A stretch of 64,000 nt of DNA from an uncultured Alistipes sp. Its GTDB lineage: Bacteria > Bacteroidota > Bacteroidia > Bacteroidales > Rikenellaceae. This document shows, piece after piece, positions 20,061 through 31,959 of the stretch (the first letter of the stretch is position 1; every line of letters begins with the position of its first letter). The translations under genes were made by a program, and so were the position numbers. The stretch lies in assembly GCF_963931675.1 (NCBI RefSeq), contig NZ_OZ007039.1, positions 1,583,657 through 1,647,656 of the forward strand, written 5' to 3'. The notes beneath the pieces were generated by a model that worked only from the letters and a program-made list of their open reading frames with translations, ran no database searches and was not told the origin of the DNA.

Positions 20061-21791
20061 CTATTTCAGACCCCGGACCGCATAGTAATCCTTGCGGCGG
20101 TCCTCCTCGTTGTTGCAGTCGAGGCCGTAGCTGACGGCCATGTCGAGCGAGCAGTCGCGTTCACGGTCGGCATCCGTGGTGCTCCGCATCGCGGCATGGG
20201 CATTGCGTCCGGCGGCGATGGCGTCGTTCAACTCCTCGGTCGTCGGCGTATGGCCCAGCATCGAGGCGTAGACCCCGAGCGCCCAGCTGTGGGCATAGTC
20301 GTCGTAGTGGACCTCGAAGACCCGGAAGCGGTTGTCGATGGCCGCCATGTCGGTGAGTTCTCCGCGGTCCACGGCGTCGAGGATCTCCCCGACGGCCCGC
20401 CGCGTGATGTACTGCCCGGCCAGGTCGAGCCAGCGTCCCGAACCGTCGTAGTGCGGGTCCGACTCCCCGCGGTCGAGCATCGCCCCGAGGGCCGCCACGA
20501 TCGCCTTGTTGTAGAGTTTCAGCCCGCGCTGCAGCGACGAGGCCCTGATCAGCGTCTTGTTGTAGGTATAGACCGCCGCATCGGGGTCCTGCTCCTGGAG
20601 CGTGTGGAGGATGTTCACGGCGTCGAGCATCGCGCCCGTGACGTAGGGGTTGTACTCCGCGAAGTCGATGACGTCGCGTTTGACCTTGCGGCGGTCCCGG
20701 GCCGGCCACTTCTCGATGTCGCGCACGGCTCCGTAACTCGTCAGGTTGGAGCCCGGCATAAGGTGGCTCCGACCCTCCTTCTCGATCAGGTAGGAGTAGG
20801 GGAAGGCCGAAGTGTCATGGTGGTAGGAGTGGTGCCCCATGACCATCGTGAAGGCCCCTTCGAGGGCCGGGGACATGATGTAGGCGCTCGATGCGAACTT
20901 GCAGCCCCGCAGGTGGACCGACTGGTGTACGGCGCCGCTCTTGAAGAGGTGGTTGCTCTGGTTCGAGCCGCTCCCGGCGTTGAAGAACGAGAACATGCCC
21001 GCGATGAGCAGCGACGACTTGTGGTGCGAAACGGTGTAGGGCCCGGCGAAGATCGAGGCTGCCTCGCCGTTCTCGCAGTGGGAGTTGGCGAAGAAGAGCG
21101 ATTCGGCGGCCGTGAAGCCCTTGTCCAACCGGCAGCTCTCGCCCACGAAACAGCGTTCGACGGTCGAGCCGTTGGCGATCAGCGCCCCTTCGGCGGCGAT
21201 GAAGTCGTAGGCCTTGACGTCCACGCCGATGAAGGCGCCGTCGCAGAGCGTGGCGTTCTCCAGGATCGAGGCGCCGTCGACCTGCACGTCGTTGCCGATG
21301 CGGACCTCGCGGATGAAGCGGGCACCGACGATCCGGCAGTTGCGGCCCACCTCTCCGATCTCCGCCGAGCGGCTTTCGGCATAGGCGTCGATCAGGCGCT
21401 CCAGGGCGGCGATGGTTTGCGGGCGGTGGCGGTAGACGGCCATGACGTAGGCCACCTGGGCCGACATCGTGTCGAAAATCTTCACCGTGCGGCCGCCGCA
21501 TTCGTTCATCGTGGCCACGCCGACGCCGTTTCCGAATGCCGAGCGGCGGCGGCATTCGAGAGCCGTGACGCCTGTGATGAGCGAACCCTCGCCGATGCGG
21601 TAGTTGCGGACGCGCGAGCGGATCACGCGGGCTCCGGAGGTGATTTCGACAATCCCCTCGAAGTGGTTCTGAAGGAGCTGATGCGGCTGGAAGTCCTCCG
21701 CAACCCGAATTTGTGCCCAATCCTCGGCCGTATTGCCGAGGGATTCGAGGGTGGAGATTTCCGCCTGTGTCAGCGTTCTGAGTGAAGTCAT
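20061..21791 (-). CDS. DUF4954 left-handed beta-helix protein
   Basis: 576 residues from MTSLRTLTQAEISTLESLG; the frame is open upstream, but the promoter at 21864-21894 favours this start. Residues about 55-330 are hexapeptide-like turns (VRIGNDVQVDGASILENATL, GALIANGSTVERCFVGES) typical of a left-handed beta-helix, as in sugar-nucleotide acyl- and uridylyl-transferases. SNHLFKSGAVHQSVHLRG is typical of DUF4954. The second half is mostly helical. Family members are Bacteroidetes and spirochaete proteins of unknown function. It is the first gene of an operon with the VWA and kinase-like genes. Confidence 0.85.
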   Translation of the reverse strand: MTSLRTLTQAEISTLESLGNTAEDWAQIRVAEDFQPHQLLQNHFEGIVEITSGARVIRSRVRNYRIGEGSLITGVTALECRRRSAFGNGVGVATMNECGGRTVKIFDTMSAQVAYVMAVYRHRPQTIAALERLIDAYAESRSAEIGEVGRNCRIVGARFIREVRIGNDVQVDGASILENATLCDGAFIGVDVKAYDFIAAEGALIANGSTVERCFVGESCRLDKGFTAAESLFFANSHCENGEAASIFAGPYTVSHHKSSLLIAGMFSFFNAGSGSNQSNHLFKSGAVHQSVHLRGCKFASSAYIMSPALEGAFTMVMGHHSYHHDTSAFPYSYLIEKEGRSHLMPGSNLTSYGAVRDIEKWPARDRRKVKRDVIDFAEYNPYVTGAMLDAVNILHTLQEQDPDAAVYTYNKTLIRASSLQRGLKLYNKAIVAALGAMLDRGESDPHYDGSGRWLDLAGQYITRRAVGEILDAVDRGELTDMAAIDNRFRVFEVHYDDYAHSWALGVYASMLGHTPTTEELNDAIAAGRNAHAAMRSTTDADRERDCSLDMAVSYGLDCNNEEDRRKDYYAVRGLK

Positions 21792-21863
21792 AGTTCGTGG
21801 TTTCTGTGCCCTGTCGTTGCTGCGGACCTTTTGCCGCGGTGCGGTGACTGGGCCATGATCCCG

Positions 21864-21894
21864 CAAATATAACGATTTGATGTCAAATGTCAAA
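21864..21894 (-). promoter_or_regulatory. Promoter of the DUF4954-VWA-kinase operon
   Basis: A full Bacteroidetes promoter: TTTG, 19 bp, TATATTTG. Its -33 part overlaps the last codons of the upstream kinase-like gene. The predicted leader is about 67 nt. Confidence 0.8.
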
Positions 21895-23130
21895 TTCCCG
21901 GCCCTCGGGATCGATCTCCCTGCGGATTCCGCCGCGGACGATGCGCGCCCGGCCGTTGCGGAACGGCTTGACCGATTCGCAGCCGGGACAACTGAGCCGG
22001 GTATTCCCTTCGGGGTCGATGAAGTGCCATGTGCGGCCCAGCAGCACGGCGCCCAAACCCTCCGTGAAGTCAAAACCGTTGTCGTAGAGCGGCGGGATGA
22101 CCACCTCCCGGGCGGTGCGGTAACCCCAGCGTCCCTGCTCGACGAAAAGCTCCGGCATCTCCGTCTTCGTTGCCTCTGCTGCCGTTGCCTTCGCCTCCGT
22201 CGCTGCTCTCCCGGCAGGTTGTGCCGCAGTTTTTGCGGTCGGGGCTGCCGCTTCCCGTTCTTTTTTCTCCGCCCGGCCGGCCCTCCGGACCGCTTCGGAC
22301 AGCAGCGCGGGAAGCCCGAAGAGTTCCGGGCGCGGGGCGTAGAGCAGTTGCGCGATGCGGTATTCCACGGCCATTCCCAACTCCTCGAACCGGCTCAGGC
22401 TCTCCTGCAGGGCCCGGTCCGCGGCGATCTTTCGCGGATCGTAGAGCAGCGTGTCCGGATCCCCGTAGCGCTCCCAAAGCTCCGGGGCAACCGACAGGGC
22501 GTGCAGCGCCGTGGAGATCAGCGCCGCAGGGTAGTCGTCGATCCGCGCGTTGAAATCCTCCGCCGTGCGTCCCGGATGCTGGTAGGCTGCCGTCCCCAGT
22601 TCGGGGCTCCGTTCGCCCGCAAAGCAGGGAAGGTAGGCGGCATCGAAATCGATCGGGTGGAGCGATCCGGTACGGTCGACCAGGATGTTTTCGGGTTTCA
22701 GATCGCCGTGCGCCCGGTCGTCGGCAACCAGGACGGCCGCCAGACGGTCGAATGCCCTGGAGAGGAACGTCAGCCGCTGCGTGTCGCGGTCCGTGGCGGC
22801 CCGGGCGATTGCATCGTACAGGTTCTCGCCCTCGATCCACTCCCCGATGACGACATCCACCCAGACGCCCTCCTCCGGCGAGGTGTAGAGGAAAAGCTCC
22901 TTTTCGAGCAGCCGTTCGCCGTAGATCTCCCGCAGGTGGCGCTGCGGCCGGAAGTAGCCGCGCAGCGAACGGATCCGACCCTCGTGGCGGATGCGGAAGA
23001 CTGCGGCGGAGTTCCCGACGCTGAAGCACATCCGTCCCGCCGCATCGCGGCATACCTCCACCTCGCCCAGCGTGCGTGTCAGCCCGCAGGGGTCGGAGAG
23101 GGTCGTCAGGTATTGGCGGAGGGAAAACAT
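21883..23130 (-). CDS. Protein-kinase-like domain with C-terminal WG repeats
   Basis: 415 residues from MFSLRQYLTTLSDPCG (upstream in-frame sequence is Gly/Pro-rich and crosses the G9 tract). The kinase lobe has a catalytic loop AHGDLKPENILVD (about residues 141-153; HRD as HGD, with K and N kept) and DFD in PIDFDAAY in place of DFG, so activity is plausible. A hinge-like IGEWIEGENLYDAI and GTAAYQHPGR (APE region) are visible. An Ala/Lys-rich linker (about 290-335) leads to WG repeats (GRWGYRTAREVVIPPLYDNG). It lies just upstream of, and probably works with, the DUF4954-VWA-kinase operon. Confidence 0.78.
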   Translation of the reverse strand: MFSLRQYLTTLSDPCGLTRTLGEVEVCRDAAGRMCFSVGNSAAVFRIRHEGRIRSLRGYFRPQRHLREIYGERLLEKELFLYTSPEEGVWVDVVIGEWIEGENLYDAIARAATDRDTQRLTFLSRAFDRLAAVLVADDRAHGDLKPENILVDRTGSLHPIDFDAAYLPCFAGERSPELGTAAYQHPGRTAEDFNARIDDYPAALISTALHALSVAPELWERYGDPDTLLYDPRKIAADRALQESLSRFEELGMAVEYRIAQLLYAPRPELFGLPALLSEAVRRAGRAEKKEREAAAPTAKTAAQPAGRAATEAKATAAEATKTEMPELFVEQGRWGYRTAREVVIPPLYDNGFDFTEGLGAVLLGRTWHFIDPEGNTRLSCPGCESVKPFRNGRARIVRGGIRREIDPEGREFDI

Positions 23131-23184
23131 GGATGGGGGCTTACATGGTGGTTGTTCGGGTGGAAAAGGGCGGGATGCGTTCGG

Positions 23185-23193
23185 CCCCCCCCC
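23185..23193 (-). repeat. G9 tract (tract b)
   Basis: Nine Gs on the minus strand, preceded by CGGAGGA, between the slyD terminator and the kinase-like gene. Confidence 0.9.
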
Positions 23194-23198
23194 TCCTC

Positions 23199-23243
23199 CG
23201 AAAGGCAAAAAACCGGATTTTCAATCCGGTTTTTTGCCTTTCG
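23199..23243 (-). terminator. Terminator of slyD (perfect 21-bp stem)
   Basis: Two perfectly complementary 21-base arms around a 3-base loop, with an A6/T6 block inside the stem. It starts 18 nt after the slyD stop. The symmetry would let it act on both strands. Confidence 0.85.
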
Positions 23244-23260
23244 GAACGAATCCGTATGGA

Positions 23261-23821
23261 TTAGTGGCAGTGGCAATGGCCCTCGTGGTCGTCGCAGCAA
23301 CCGTCGCCGCAACCATCCCCGCAACTGTGGTCGCCGCCGCACGAACCGCACGAGCAGTGGCCCTGCAGATCCTCGGGCGTGACGTCGCGCACCGTGACCA
23401 CCTCGACCTCGAAGTTCAGGGTCTTGCCCGCCATCGGGTGATTGAAGTCCATCTTGACGTGCTCGTCGCCGACCTTCTTGACCGTACCCATCATGCGGTT
23501 GCCCTGGGCGTCGCTCATCGGTACCTGGCTCCCTTCGAAGAGGATGTCTTCGGCCAGCTTGCCGTCGACCATGAAGATATTCTTCGGCAGGTCGACGATC
23601 GCTTCGGCGATCACCTCGCCGTAACCGTCCTTGGGCTCCAGCGTGAAGGCTACCTTGTCGCCGGGCTCCTTGCCGAGAATCGCCTCCTCGAATTTCGGAA
23701 GCAGCATTCCCGTGCCGAAGATGAACTCCAGCGGCTGTCCCGGACGCGACTGGTCTGCGATCTGTCCGTCGACGGTGAGCTTGTAGTCCACGCCGACCAT
23801 TTTGTTCTGTTCTACTTTCAT
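23261..23821 (-). CDS. slyD: FKBP-type peptidyl-prolyl isomerase, SlyD-like
   Basis: 186 residues from MKVEQNKMVGVDYKLTVDG. The FKBP domain has LEFIFGTGMLLPKFEEAILG and PKDGYGE (flap boundaries), with the insert-in-flap chaperone domain between about 75 and 130, as in SlyD. The C-terminal 30 residues are almost all Cys, His, Gly and Asp (GHCSCGSCGG to HCHCH), a metal-binding tail like that of E. coli SlyD, which helps nickel delivery. A good promoter lies 44-75 nt upstream. The frame is open further upstream, but that part overlaps the promoter. Confidence 0.92.
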   Translation of the reverse strand: MKVEQNKMVGVDYKLTVDGQIADQSRPGQPLEFIFGTGMLLPKFEEAILGKEPGDKVAFTLEPKDGYGEVIAEAIVDLPKNIFMVDGKLAEDILFEGSQVPMSDAQGNRMMGTVKKVGDEHVKMDFNHPMAGKTLNFEVEVVTVRDVTPEDLQGHCSCGSCGGDHSCGDGCGDGCCDDHEGHCHCH

Positions 23822-23864
23822 ATCCTTGTCTTTGAGTGTTTGTTGCTCTTGGGTTTGCAGCGCC

Positions 23865-23896
23865 CAAAGGTACGCACTTCGGCGCGAGTTGCCAAA
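23865..23896 (-). promoter_or_regulatory. slyD promoter
   Basis: TTTG, 20 bp, TACCTTTG on the minus strand, which is the full Bacteroidetes consensus. The leader would be about 40 nt. Confidence 0.8.
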
Positions 23897-23953
23897 TTCT
23901 CGGGCAAGTTTTTCTTGGGACAAGCGCCTGAAAACATCGTGCCGAAATGCACG

Positions 23954-23987
23954 GAAAAGGGCGACGAATCGTTTCGTCGCCCTTTTC
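23954..23987 (-). terminator. Terminator hairpin after gcvP
   Basis: A perfect 15-bp stem (GAAAAGGGCGACGAA and its complement) with a 4-base loop. It lies about 130 nt downstream of the gcvP stop and just upstream of the slyD promoter. Confidence 0.8.
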
Positions 23988-24102
23988 GTGAGTTGGGATT
24001 CTGCGAAAAGACTGCCGGAGCCTCGCGGGAAAGGCTATCGGAGCAGCTGCCGAAGCCCCGCGAAAAAAGACCGCCGGAGTTGGTCCGAAGTCCCGTTCCG
24101 TG

Positions 24103-24111
24103 CCCCCCCCC
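24103..24111 (-). repeat. G9 tract (tract c)
   Basis: Nine Gs on the gcvP transcript strand, 7 nt after the stop, preceded by CGGAGGA exactly as in tract b. Confidence 0.9.
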
Positions 24112-24118
24112 TCCTCCG

Positions 24119-26950
<2,832 letters not shown>

Positions 26951-27065
26951 ATTTTTGGTGTTAGTTGTTTGTTGTTTCCGTCGTTGTCTCGTCTGTTCTT
27001 ATTTTATATATATGCCGCCGTTTTTTGCCGTTCCCGGCTGTTTTCCCGTTTCCTGTCCCTCCCGC

Positions 27066-28664
27066 TTACCGGGTGGTGCGGAGGAGTTCGTCGGGCCACG
27101 GACAGGGCGCACCCGTCGCCCGGAACGAGGGGCGTTGGGCGTCGGCTTCGCGCAGCCGCTGCGCGAGCCGTCCGGCCAGCCGCCGCACCACCTTCGGATG
27201 CTCCTCCGCCAGATCATGCTGCTCGCCGATGTCGCGGCGGATGTCGTAGAGCCGCAGCCGTCCCGTCTCCCAGGTGTAGATCAGGTGGTAGTCTCCTTCG
27301 AGCCAGGCCGAATAGGCCCCGTAGCCCTCCTCCTGATTCTGGGTCTCGCCCCAGAGGTTCGGGAAGTGCCAGACGATCGGACGCTCATACCGTTTGGCGG
27401 GGTTGCGCAGCACGCCGGCGAAACTGTGCCCGTCGGTCTTCTGGCGGGTTCCGTATCGCTTCACGCCGGCCATTTCGAGGATTGTCGGGAAGAAGTCCTC
27501 GATCATCACCGGCTGGTCGCACGTCGTGCCGCCCCGCGTCACGCCGGGCCAGACGACGATCATCGGCTCGCGGACCCCGCCGAGGAAGGCCGAGCCCTTG
27601 CCGGCCCTTGCCGGCCAGTTCTGGTCGCGGTTCGCCACCCCCTGACGGACGTTGTTCAGCCCCTGCCCGCCGTTGTCCGACATGAAGAGGATGATCGTGT
27701 TGCGAGCTGTCTCGGGGTGTGCTTCCAGAAAGTCGAGCAGGTCGCCCAGACTCCGGTCCATCCCCTCGACCAGCGCGGCGTAGCGCGTCTCGCTCTCGTT
27801 GAGGGGGGCGCCCAGCTGTGCGTCGGGGCGTCCGCGGTAGTGCGCCGTAAAGCGCACGTCCTCCTCGTAGGGGGCATGGACGGCGTAGTGTGCCATATAG
27901 AGGAAGAATGGCTGTCCGCGCCGGATGGGCTCTTGCAGCGCCCCGATCGCCTCGCGCGTGAGCACATCGGTCAGGAAGAGGTCCTGACCGTAATACTTTT
28001 CCAGTCCGAGGACCTCCTGCGGCGTACCCTGTCCGAAGTTCTTGCGGGCCAGGTAGCTGCCCGGAGCGCCGTTCGCTCCGCCGGCGATGTTGACCTCGAA
28101 TCCCATCGTACGGGGATCGGCCCCAGGGGTCGTCTTGGCCCCGAAGTGCGCCTTGCCGCAATGGATCGTGCAGTAGCCGTGGTCGCGCAGCAGCTGCGGG
28201 AGTGTCGTCACCGGCGTGGCGTTGCGCGTGTTGTGCGGCGAGGCCGCCGTGTCGGGTTGGATGCCGTTCCAGTGCCAGTCGGGGAGTTCGAGTACGTCGC
28301 TCGCCGCATCGGTCGCCCGCCCGTAGTCGAGCGTCCAGTTGGTGACGCGGTGCCGGGCGGCGTTCATGCCCGACAGCAGGCTGCACCGTGAGGGCGAGGA
28401 GATTGCACAGGCGTAGGCCGCCGTGAAACGCACGCCCATTTCGGCCAGCCGCTCCATGTTGGGCGTCCGATAACGGTCGTTGAGCGGCGTGCGGCATTCG
28501 TGGAAGGGCACCGAGGTGTCCTGCCAGCCCATGTCGTCGACCAGAAAGAGCACGATATTCGGCGGAGCGGTCTGTTCCGTTGCGGTGTGCGGGGTTTTCC
28601 AGACCTCCGAGCCCTGTGCGGCGAGCGGAAGTGCGGTGAGCGGGAGGATCAGGCGGCGGTCCAT
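27066..28664 (-). CDS. Secreted sulfatase (S-type arylsulfatase family)
   Basis: 532 residues. An N-terminal signal-like stretch (MDRRLILPLTALPLAAQGS) precedes NIVLFLVDDMGWQD, which supplies the metal-binding Asp pair. SSPSRCSLLSG (about residue 106) fits the C/S-x-P-S-R sulfatase signature with Ser as the residue converted to formylglycine, so maturation would need an anaerobic sulfatase-maturating enzyme, not seen here. HCGKAHFG and SDNGGQG are further active-site blocks. It probably desulfates host or dietary glycans in the periplasm. Confidence 0.9.
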   Translation of the reverse strand: MDRRLILPLTALPLAAQGSEVWKTPHTATEQTAPPNIVLFLVDDMGWQDTSVPFHECRTPLNDRYRTPNMERLAEMGVRFTAAYACAISSPSRCSLLSGMNAARHRVTNWTLDYGRATDAASDVLELPDWHWNGIQPDTAASPHNTRNATPVTTLPQLLRDHGYCTIHCGKAHFGAKTTPGADPRTMGFEVNIAGGANGAPGSYLARKNFGQGTPQEVLGLEKYYGQDLFLTDVLTREAIGALQEPIRRGQPFFLYMAHYAVHAPYEEDVRFTAHYRGRPDAQLGAPLNESETRYAALVEGMDRSLGDLLDFLEAHPETARNTIILFMSDNGGQGLNNVRQGVANRDQNWPARAGKGSAFLGGVREPMIVVWPGVTRGGTTCDQPVMIEDFFPTILEMAGVKRYGTRQKTDGHSFAGVLRNPAKRYERPIVWHFPNLWGETQNQEEGYGAYSAWLEGDYHLIYTWETGRLRLYDIRRDIGEQHDLAEEHPKVVRRLAGRLAQRLREADAQRPSFRATGAPCPWPDELLRTTR

Positions 28665-28712
28665 GACGGGTAGCGGTATGGGAGGTGTTTCAGACTCATG
28701 TGGCGGGGTCTC

Positions 28713-28748
28713 TATTGGAATCAGTATTGGAATCAGTATTGGAACGAG
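28713..28748. repeat. 12-bp tandem repeat over the stop codon of the uridine-kinase-like gene
   Basis: TATTGGAATCAG occurs twice in a row and is followed by the related TATTGGAACGAG. On the coding strand this repeats the last codons and the TGA stop (F-Q-Y-stop) two to three times, as expected for replication slippage. Confidence 0.85.
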
Positions 28749-30403
28749 CTGCCGCCGATGAATTCGCGAAGAATCGACGTCGGCGGGATTTCGTCCGGCG
28801 GAATCGGGATGAAGTTATCCAGGAACTTCAGCATCCGGCGCGCCTCCTCGAACTCCGGAACCGTGTCCGGAACCTCCCGGAGAATCTTCTCCGCAAAGGG
28901 ACGCAACACCGAAATCTCGTAGAACAGCGACGAATTCAGCATCACGTCCGCATTCTCCTGATAGGGGAAGATGTGCTTCTCCTCGCCCCGCCGGACCGAG
29001 GCCCATCGCGACAGCGTCTGCAGGGCATCCGAACCCCGCTGCCGGTAGTCGCGCGTCAGACGCCGCAGCAGGCGGTTGTCCGTCGTGGCGATCCGCGAGA
29101 GGTTGTCCATCGCCACCGACGTGAAGCACGAAATGTAGATCCGGAACTTCTTCGAATCGGGAATCGAAGGCGTCAGCCGCGGGTTCAGTCCGTGGATGCC
29201 CTCGATGATCAGGATCGAACGCTCGTCGAGCGTCAGCGGCGTGCCGTGCTGCGTGCGCCGCCCCGTGATGAAGTCGTAGCGCGGGATGTCGACGCTCTCG
29301 CCTCCCATCAGGCGCCGCAGGTGGTCGTTGAAAAGCTCCAGGTCGATCGCTTCCAGCGCCTCGTAGTCGTAGTCGCCGTTCTCGTCCAGCGGCGTCTTCT
29401 CCCGGTCGACGAAGTAGTCGTCCAGCGAGATCATCACCGGCCGCAGCCCCAGCACGCCCAACTGGATCCCCAGCCGTTTGGCCGACGTGGTTTTCCCGCT
29501 CGACGAGGGCCCCGAGATCAGCACCATGCGGATGCCCCGTTCGACGTTCGCCGCGTAGATCGCGTCGGCCACCTCGGCGAATTTCCGCTCGTGGAACGCC
29601 TCGGCCATCTTGATCATGCCGCCGGCATCTCCGGCCAGCGCCCGGGCATTGACCGCCCCGATCGTCGGCACGCCCATCAGCGTCACCCACGACTGGTACT
29701 CCTGGAAGATCGAGAACATCTTCTCCTGCTGGACGTTCTTGTTGAGCCGGTCCGGGTCGGTGCGCAGCGGAAGGGCCAGGTAGAAGCCGTTGTAACAGGG
29801 CTCGATGTCGAACAGGTGGACGTAGCCCGTCGACGGGGTCAGCGACCCGTAGAAGTAGCCCGCCGTGTCGCCCAATGTGTAGAGGTCGCTGTAGAGCCGC
29901 GGCCGCGTGTCGAGCAGCTCGATCTTGTCCGTGAAGCCCTCCGCGGCGTAGCGTTCGCGCACTTCGGTGGTGAGCATCCGTTGCCGCGTGATCGGCAGGT
30001 CCAGGGCGATCAGTTCGCGGATTCGCTGGCGCAGGCGTGCCGTCTCCGCTGTGGAGAACGCGTCGATCCCCTCGATTTCGCAGTAGAAGCCGCTCTGGCC
30101 CAGCGAGTGCCGGATATGGAGCGTCTGCCCCGGGTAGAGGTCCTTCACGGCCTTCTGCAGCAGAAACCAGACGGTGCGCTGGTAGACCCGGATTCCGGCG
30201 AAGGAGGTGATGTCCACGAAGCGTACCGTGGCCGGGGTATAAAGCCGGTAGTTCAACTCCCGGATGCGGTTGTTCACGAAGGCCGCCAGGAACGGATGCG
30301 CTCCGGGCGTCAGGTCCTCGGCAACCTCCTGCAGCGGAGTCCCCATCGGGATGGTCAACTTCTCGCCGAGGTTTTCGCAAATGATCTGAATGGTATCGTT
30401 CAT
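28733..30403 (-). CDS. TGS-like and uridine-kinase-like P-loop protein
   Basis: 556 residues from MNDTIQIICENLGEKLTIPM (a further in-frame ATG at 30430 overlaps the promoter). The N-terminal 70 residues look like a TGS/ubiquitin-like domain. A threonyl-tRNA-synthetase-like second domain follows (HIRHSLGQSGFYCEI). Residues about 285-480 are a P-loop kinase with Walker A GPSSSGKTTSAKR, LDDYFVDREKTPLDENGDYD and RYDFITGRR, as in uridine kinase/phosphoribulokinase. This fused layout is common in Bacteroidetes and Firmicutes. The substrate is not established, though a nucleoside is likely. It is divergent from the nucleotidase gene. Confidence 0.85.
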   Translation of the reverse strand: MNDTIQIICENLGEKLTIPMGTPLQEVAEDLTPGAHPFLAAFVNNRIRELNYRLYTPATVRFVDITSFAGIRVYQRTVWFLLQKAVKDLYPGQTLHIRHSLGQSGFYCEIEGIDAFSTAETARLRQRIRELIALDLPITRQRMLTTEVRERYAAEGFTDKIELLDTRPRLYSDLYTLGDTAGYFYGSLTPSTGYVHLFDIEPCYNGFYLALPLRTDPDRLNKNVQQEKMFSIFQEYQSWVTLMGVPTIGAVNARALAGDAGGMIKMAEAFHERKFAEVADAIYAANVERGIRMVLISGPSSSGKTTSAKRLGIQLGVLGLRPVMISLDDYFVDREKTPLDENGDYDYEALEAIDLELFNDHLRRLMGGESVDIPRYDFITGRRTQHGTPLTLDERSILIIEGIHGLNPRLTPSIPDSKKFRIYISCFTSVAMDNLSRIATTDNRLLRRLTRDYRQRGSDALQTLSRWASVRRGEEKHIFPYQENADVMLNSSLFYEISVLRPFAEKILREVPDTVPEFEEARRMLKFLDNFIPIPPDEIPPTSILREFIGGSSFQY

Positions 30404-30427
30404 CGGAAAAATGGCTGTGTTTGCTTC

Positions 30428-30458
30428 CAAAGATAGGAATAATTTGTACTTTTGGCAA
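30428..30458 (-). promoter_or_regulatory. Promoter of the uridine-kinase-like gene, overlapping the divergent nucleotidase promoter
   Basis: TTG, 20 bp, TATCTTTG on the minus strand. On the plus strand TACTTTTG at 30447-30454 sits inside it and points to the nucleotidase gene at 30493. The two promoters overlap face to face, so they may compete. Confidence 0.7.
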
Positions 30459-30492
30459 TCGATCTTCCGATTTGGAGAGTAAAATCGATGTT

Positions 30493-31920
30493 ATGAAAAA
30501 TTGGCTTAAATGGATAGGAATAGCCGGGGCTGCCGCTGCTGCTGTGGCCTGCACGCCCCGCGAAACGACCCTCGTGCTGCTGTCTACCAATGACATGCAC
30601 GCCCGGATTCAGAACTTCCCGCGTCTGGCTGCAGCCGTCGCGGCCTGCCGCGATACGTTGCAGCAGGTCGTCCTCGTCGATGCCGGCGACCGCTGGACCG
30701 GAAACGCCTATGTCGACAAGGCCCCGACGCCCGGAATGCCCGTGATCGCCCTGATGAACCGCCTCGGCTACGACGTGGCGACGCTCGGAAACCATGAATT
30801 CGACTTCGGGCAGGCTTTCCTCGGCCGCATGATCGACAGCATGGCCTTCGAGGTCGTCTGCGCCAATCTGCGCAGCGATACATGCACTTTCCCGCAGCTG
30901 CCCCCGTATGTCGTCATCGAGCGGCAGGGGATTCGCATCGGATTCGTGGGCGTGGTGACCAACTACGAGGGTCCGGGGCATCCGGCCGGGAATGCCGCCA
31001 GTTTCGAGGGGCTCGAATTCCCCGACCCGCAGCAGATGGCCCGTCAATATGCCGAAGCGGTGCGCCCGAAGGTCGACGTGCTGGTGCTCGTCTCACACAT
31101 GGGCGACGACCGCGATGCGGAGCTCCTCGAACAGGAGACCCTCTACGACGTGGTGATCGGCGGACATACCCACGAACTGCGCGACACGCTCGTCAACGGA
31201 ACCCTCCTTACGCAGACCGGGAAGAACCTGGCCAATGTCGGCGTCACGACCCTCCGCCTGCGCGGGAAACGGGTCGAGTGCGTCGATTACCGGATCGTTC
31301 CGCTCGACGCCTATGCGCCCGATCCGGCCTGCCAGGCCGAGGTGGACCGTTACTATGCCGATCCGGAACTGAACCGTCCGGTCGGGGAGTTCACGGAGAC
31401 GGCCGACGCGTGGGGCGTGGCCAACTGGATGGCCGAAGCGATTGCTGACGAGGCCGATGCCGAGGTGGGATTCTACCACGTCGGCGGTGTGCGACTCGAC
31501 TCGATCCCGGCCGGCGGCATGAGCACCGCGCGGGTCTACGACCTCGAACCCTTCGGAACCGAGATCGCCGTCATGCGCATGACCCCCGCCCAGATGCGCC
31601 GCATGATCCTCACGAAGTACAACGACACCGAAAACCGCAAGGAGTCGCACCGTATCGACCTCGTCTCGACGACCCCCTACGAAATCCTTACCGACGCGCA
31701 GGACAACGCCCTCGACGTGCGTTTTCCGAAACTGCGGGAAGGACGCACCTACCTCGTGGCCATCAGCGACTATGTCTTCAGGAACTATCGTGACCTGAAC
31801 TATACCGACGGCGGGATCACTGGCGTGAAGGTCGCCGACGTGCTGCTCGAAGAGCTGGAGGAGGAGTCGCCGATCGATCCCGACAACCGCCCCCGGCAGC
31901 GGATCGTCCGGCAGCACTGA
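30493..31920 (+). CDS. 5'-nucleotidase-family metallophosphatase lipoprotein
   Basis: 475 residues from MKNWLKWIGIAGAAAAAVAC; Cys20 closes a lipobox, so it is an envelope lipoprotein. The metallophosphatase motifs are in order: STNDMHARI (D-x-H), DAGDRWTGN, ATLGNHEFDFG (GNHEFD), LVSHMGDDRD and VIGGHTHELRD. The C-terminal part (about 300-475) is the nucleotidase substrate domain, including the substrate-pocket-like VYDLEPFGTEIAVM. It probably hydrolyses nucleotides or other phosphate esters outside the cytoplasm. It is divergent from a probable nucleoside kinase, which may suggest linked nucleoside salvage. Confidence 0.88.
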   Translation: MKNWLKWIGIAGAAAAAVACTPRETTLVLLSTNDMHARIQNFPRLAAAVAACRDTLQQVVLVDAGDRWTGNAYVDKAPTPGMPVIALMNRLGYDVATLGNHEFDFGQAFLGRMIDSMAFEVVCANLRSDTCTFPQLPPYVVIERQGIRIGFVGVVTNYEGPGHPAGNAASFEGLEFPDPQQMARQYAEAVRPKVDVLVLVSHMGDDRDAELLEQETLYDVVIGGHTHELRDTLVNGTLLTQTGKNLANVGVTTLRLRGKRVECVDYRIVPLDAYAPDPACQAEVDRYYADPELNRPVGEFTETADAWGVANWMAEAIADEADAEVGFYHVGGVRLDSIPAGGMSTARVYDLEPFGTEIAVMRMTPAQMRRMILTKYNDTENRKESHRIDLVSTTPYEILTDAQDNALDVRFPKLREGRTYLVAISDYVFRNYRDLNYTDGGITGVKVADVLLEELEEESPIDPDNRPRQRIVRQH

Positions 31921-31959
31921 CCCGGCAGCGGATTTCCGCAAGAAATAAACCGCTGATTT

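Noticed and set aside
26951..27065. Glycine riboswitch before gcvP
   Set aside because: The gap is short and U-rich with no paired aptamer-like stems.
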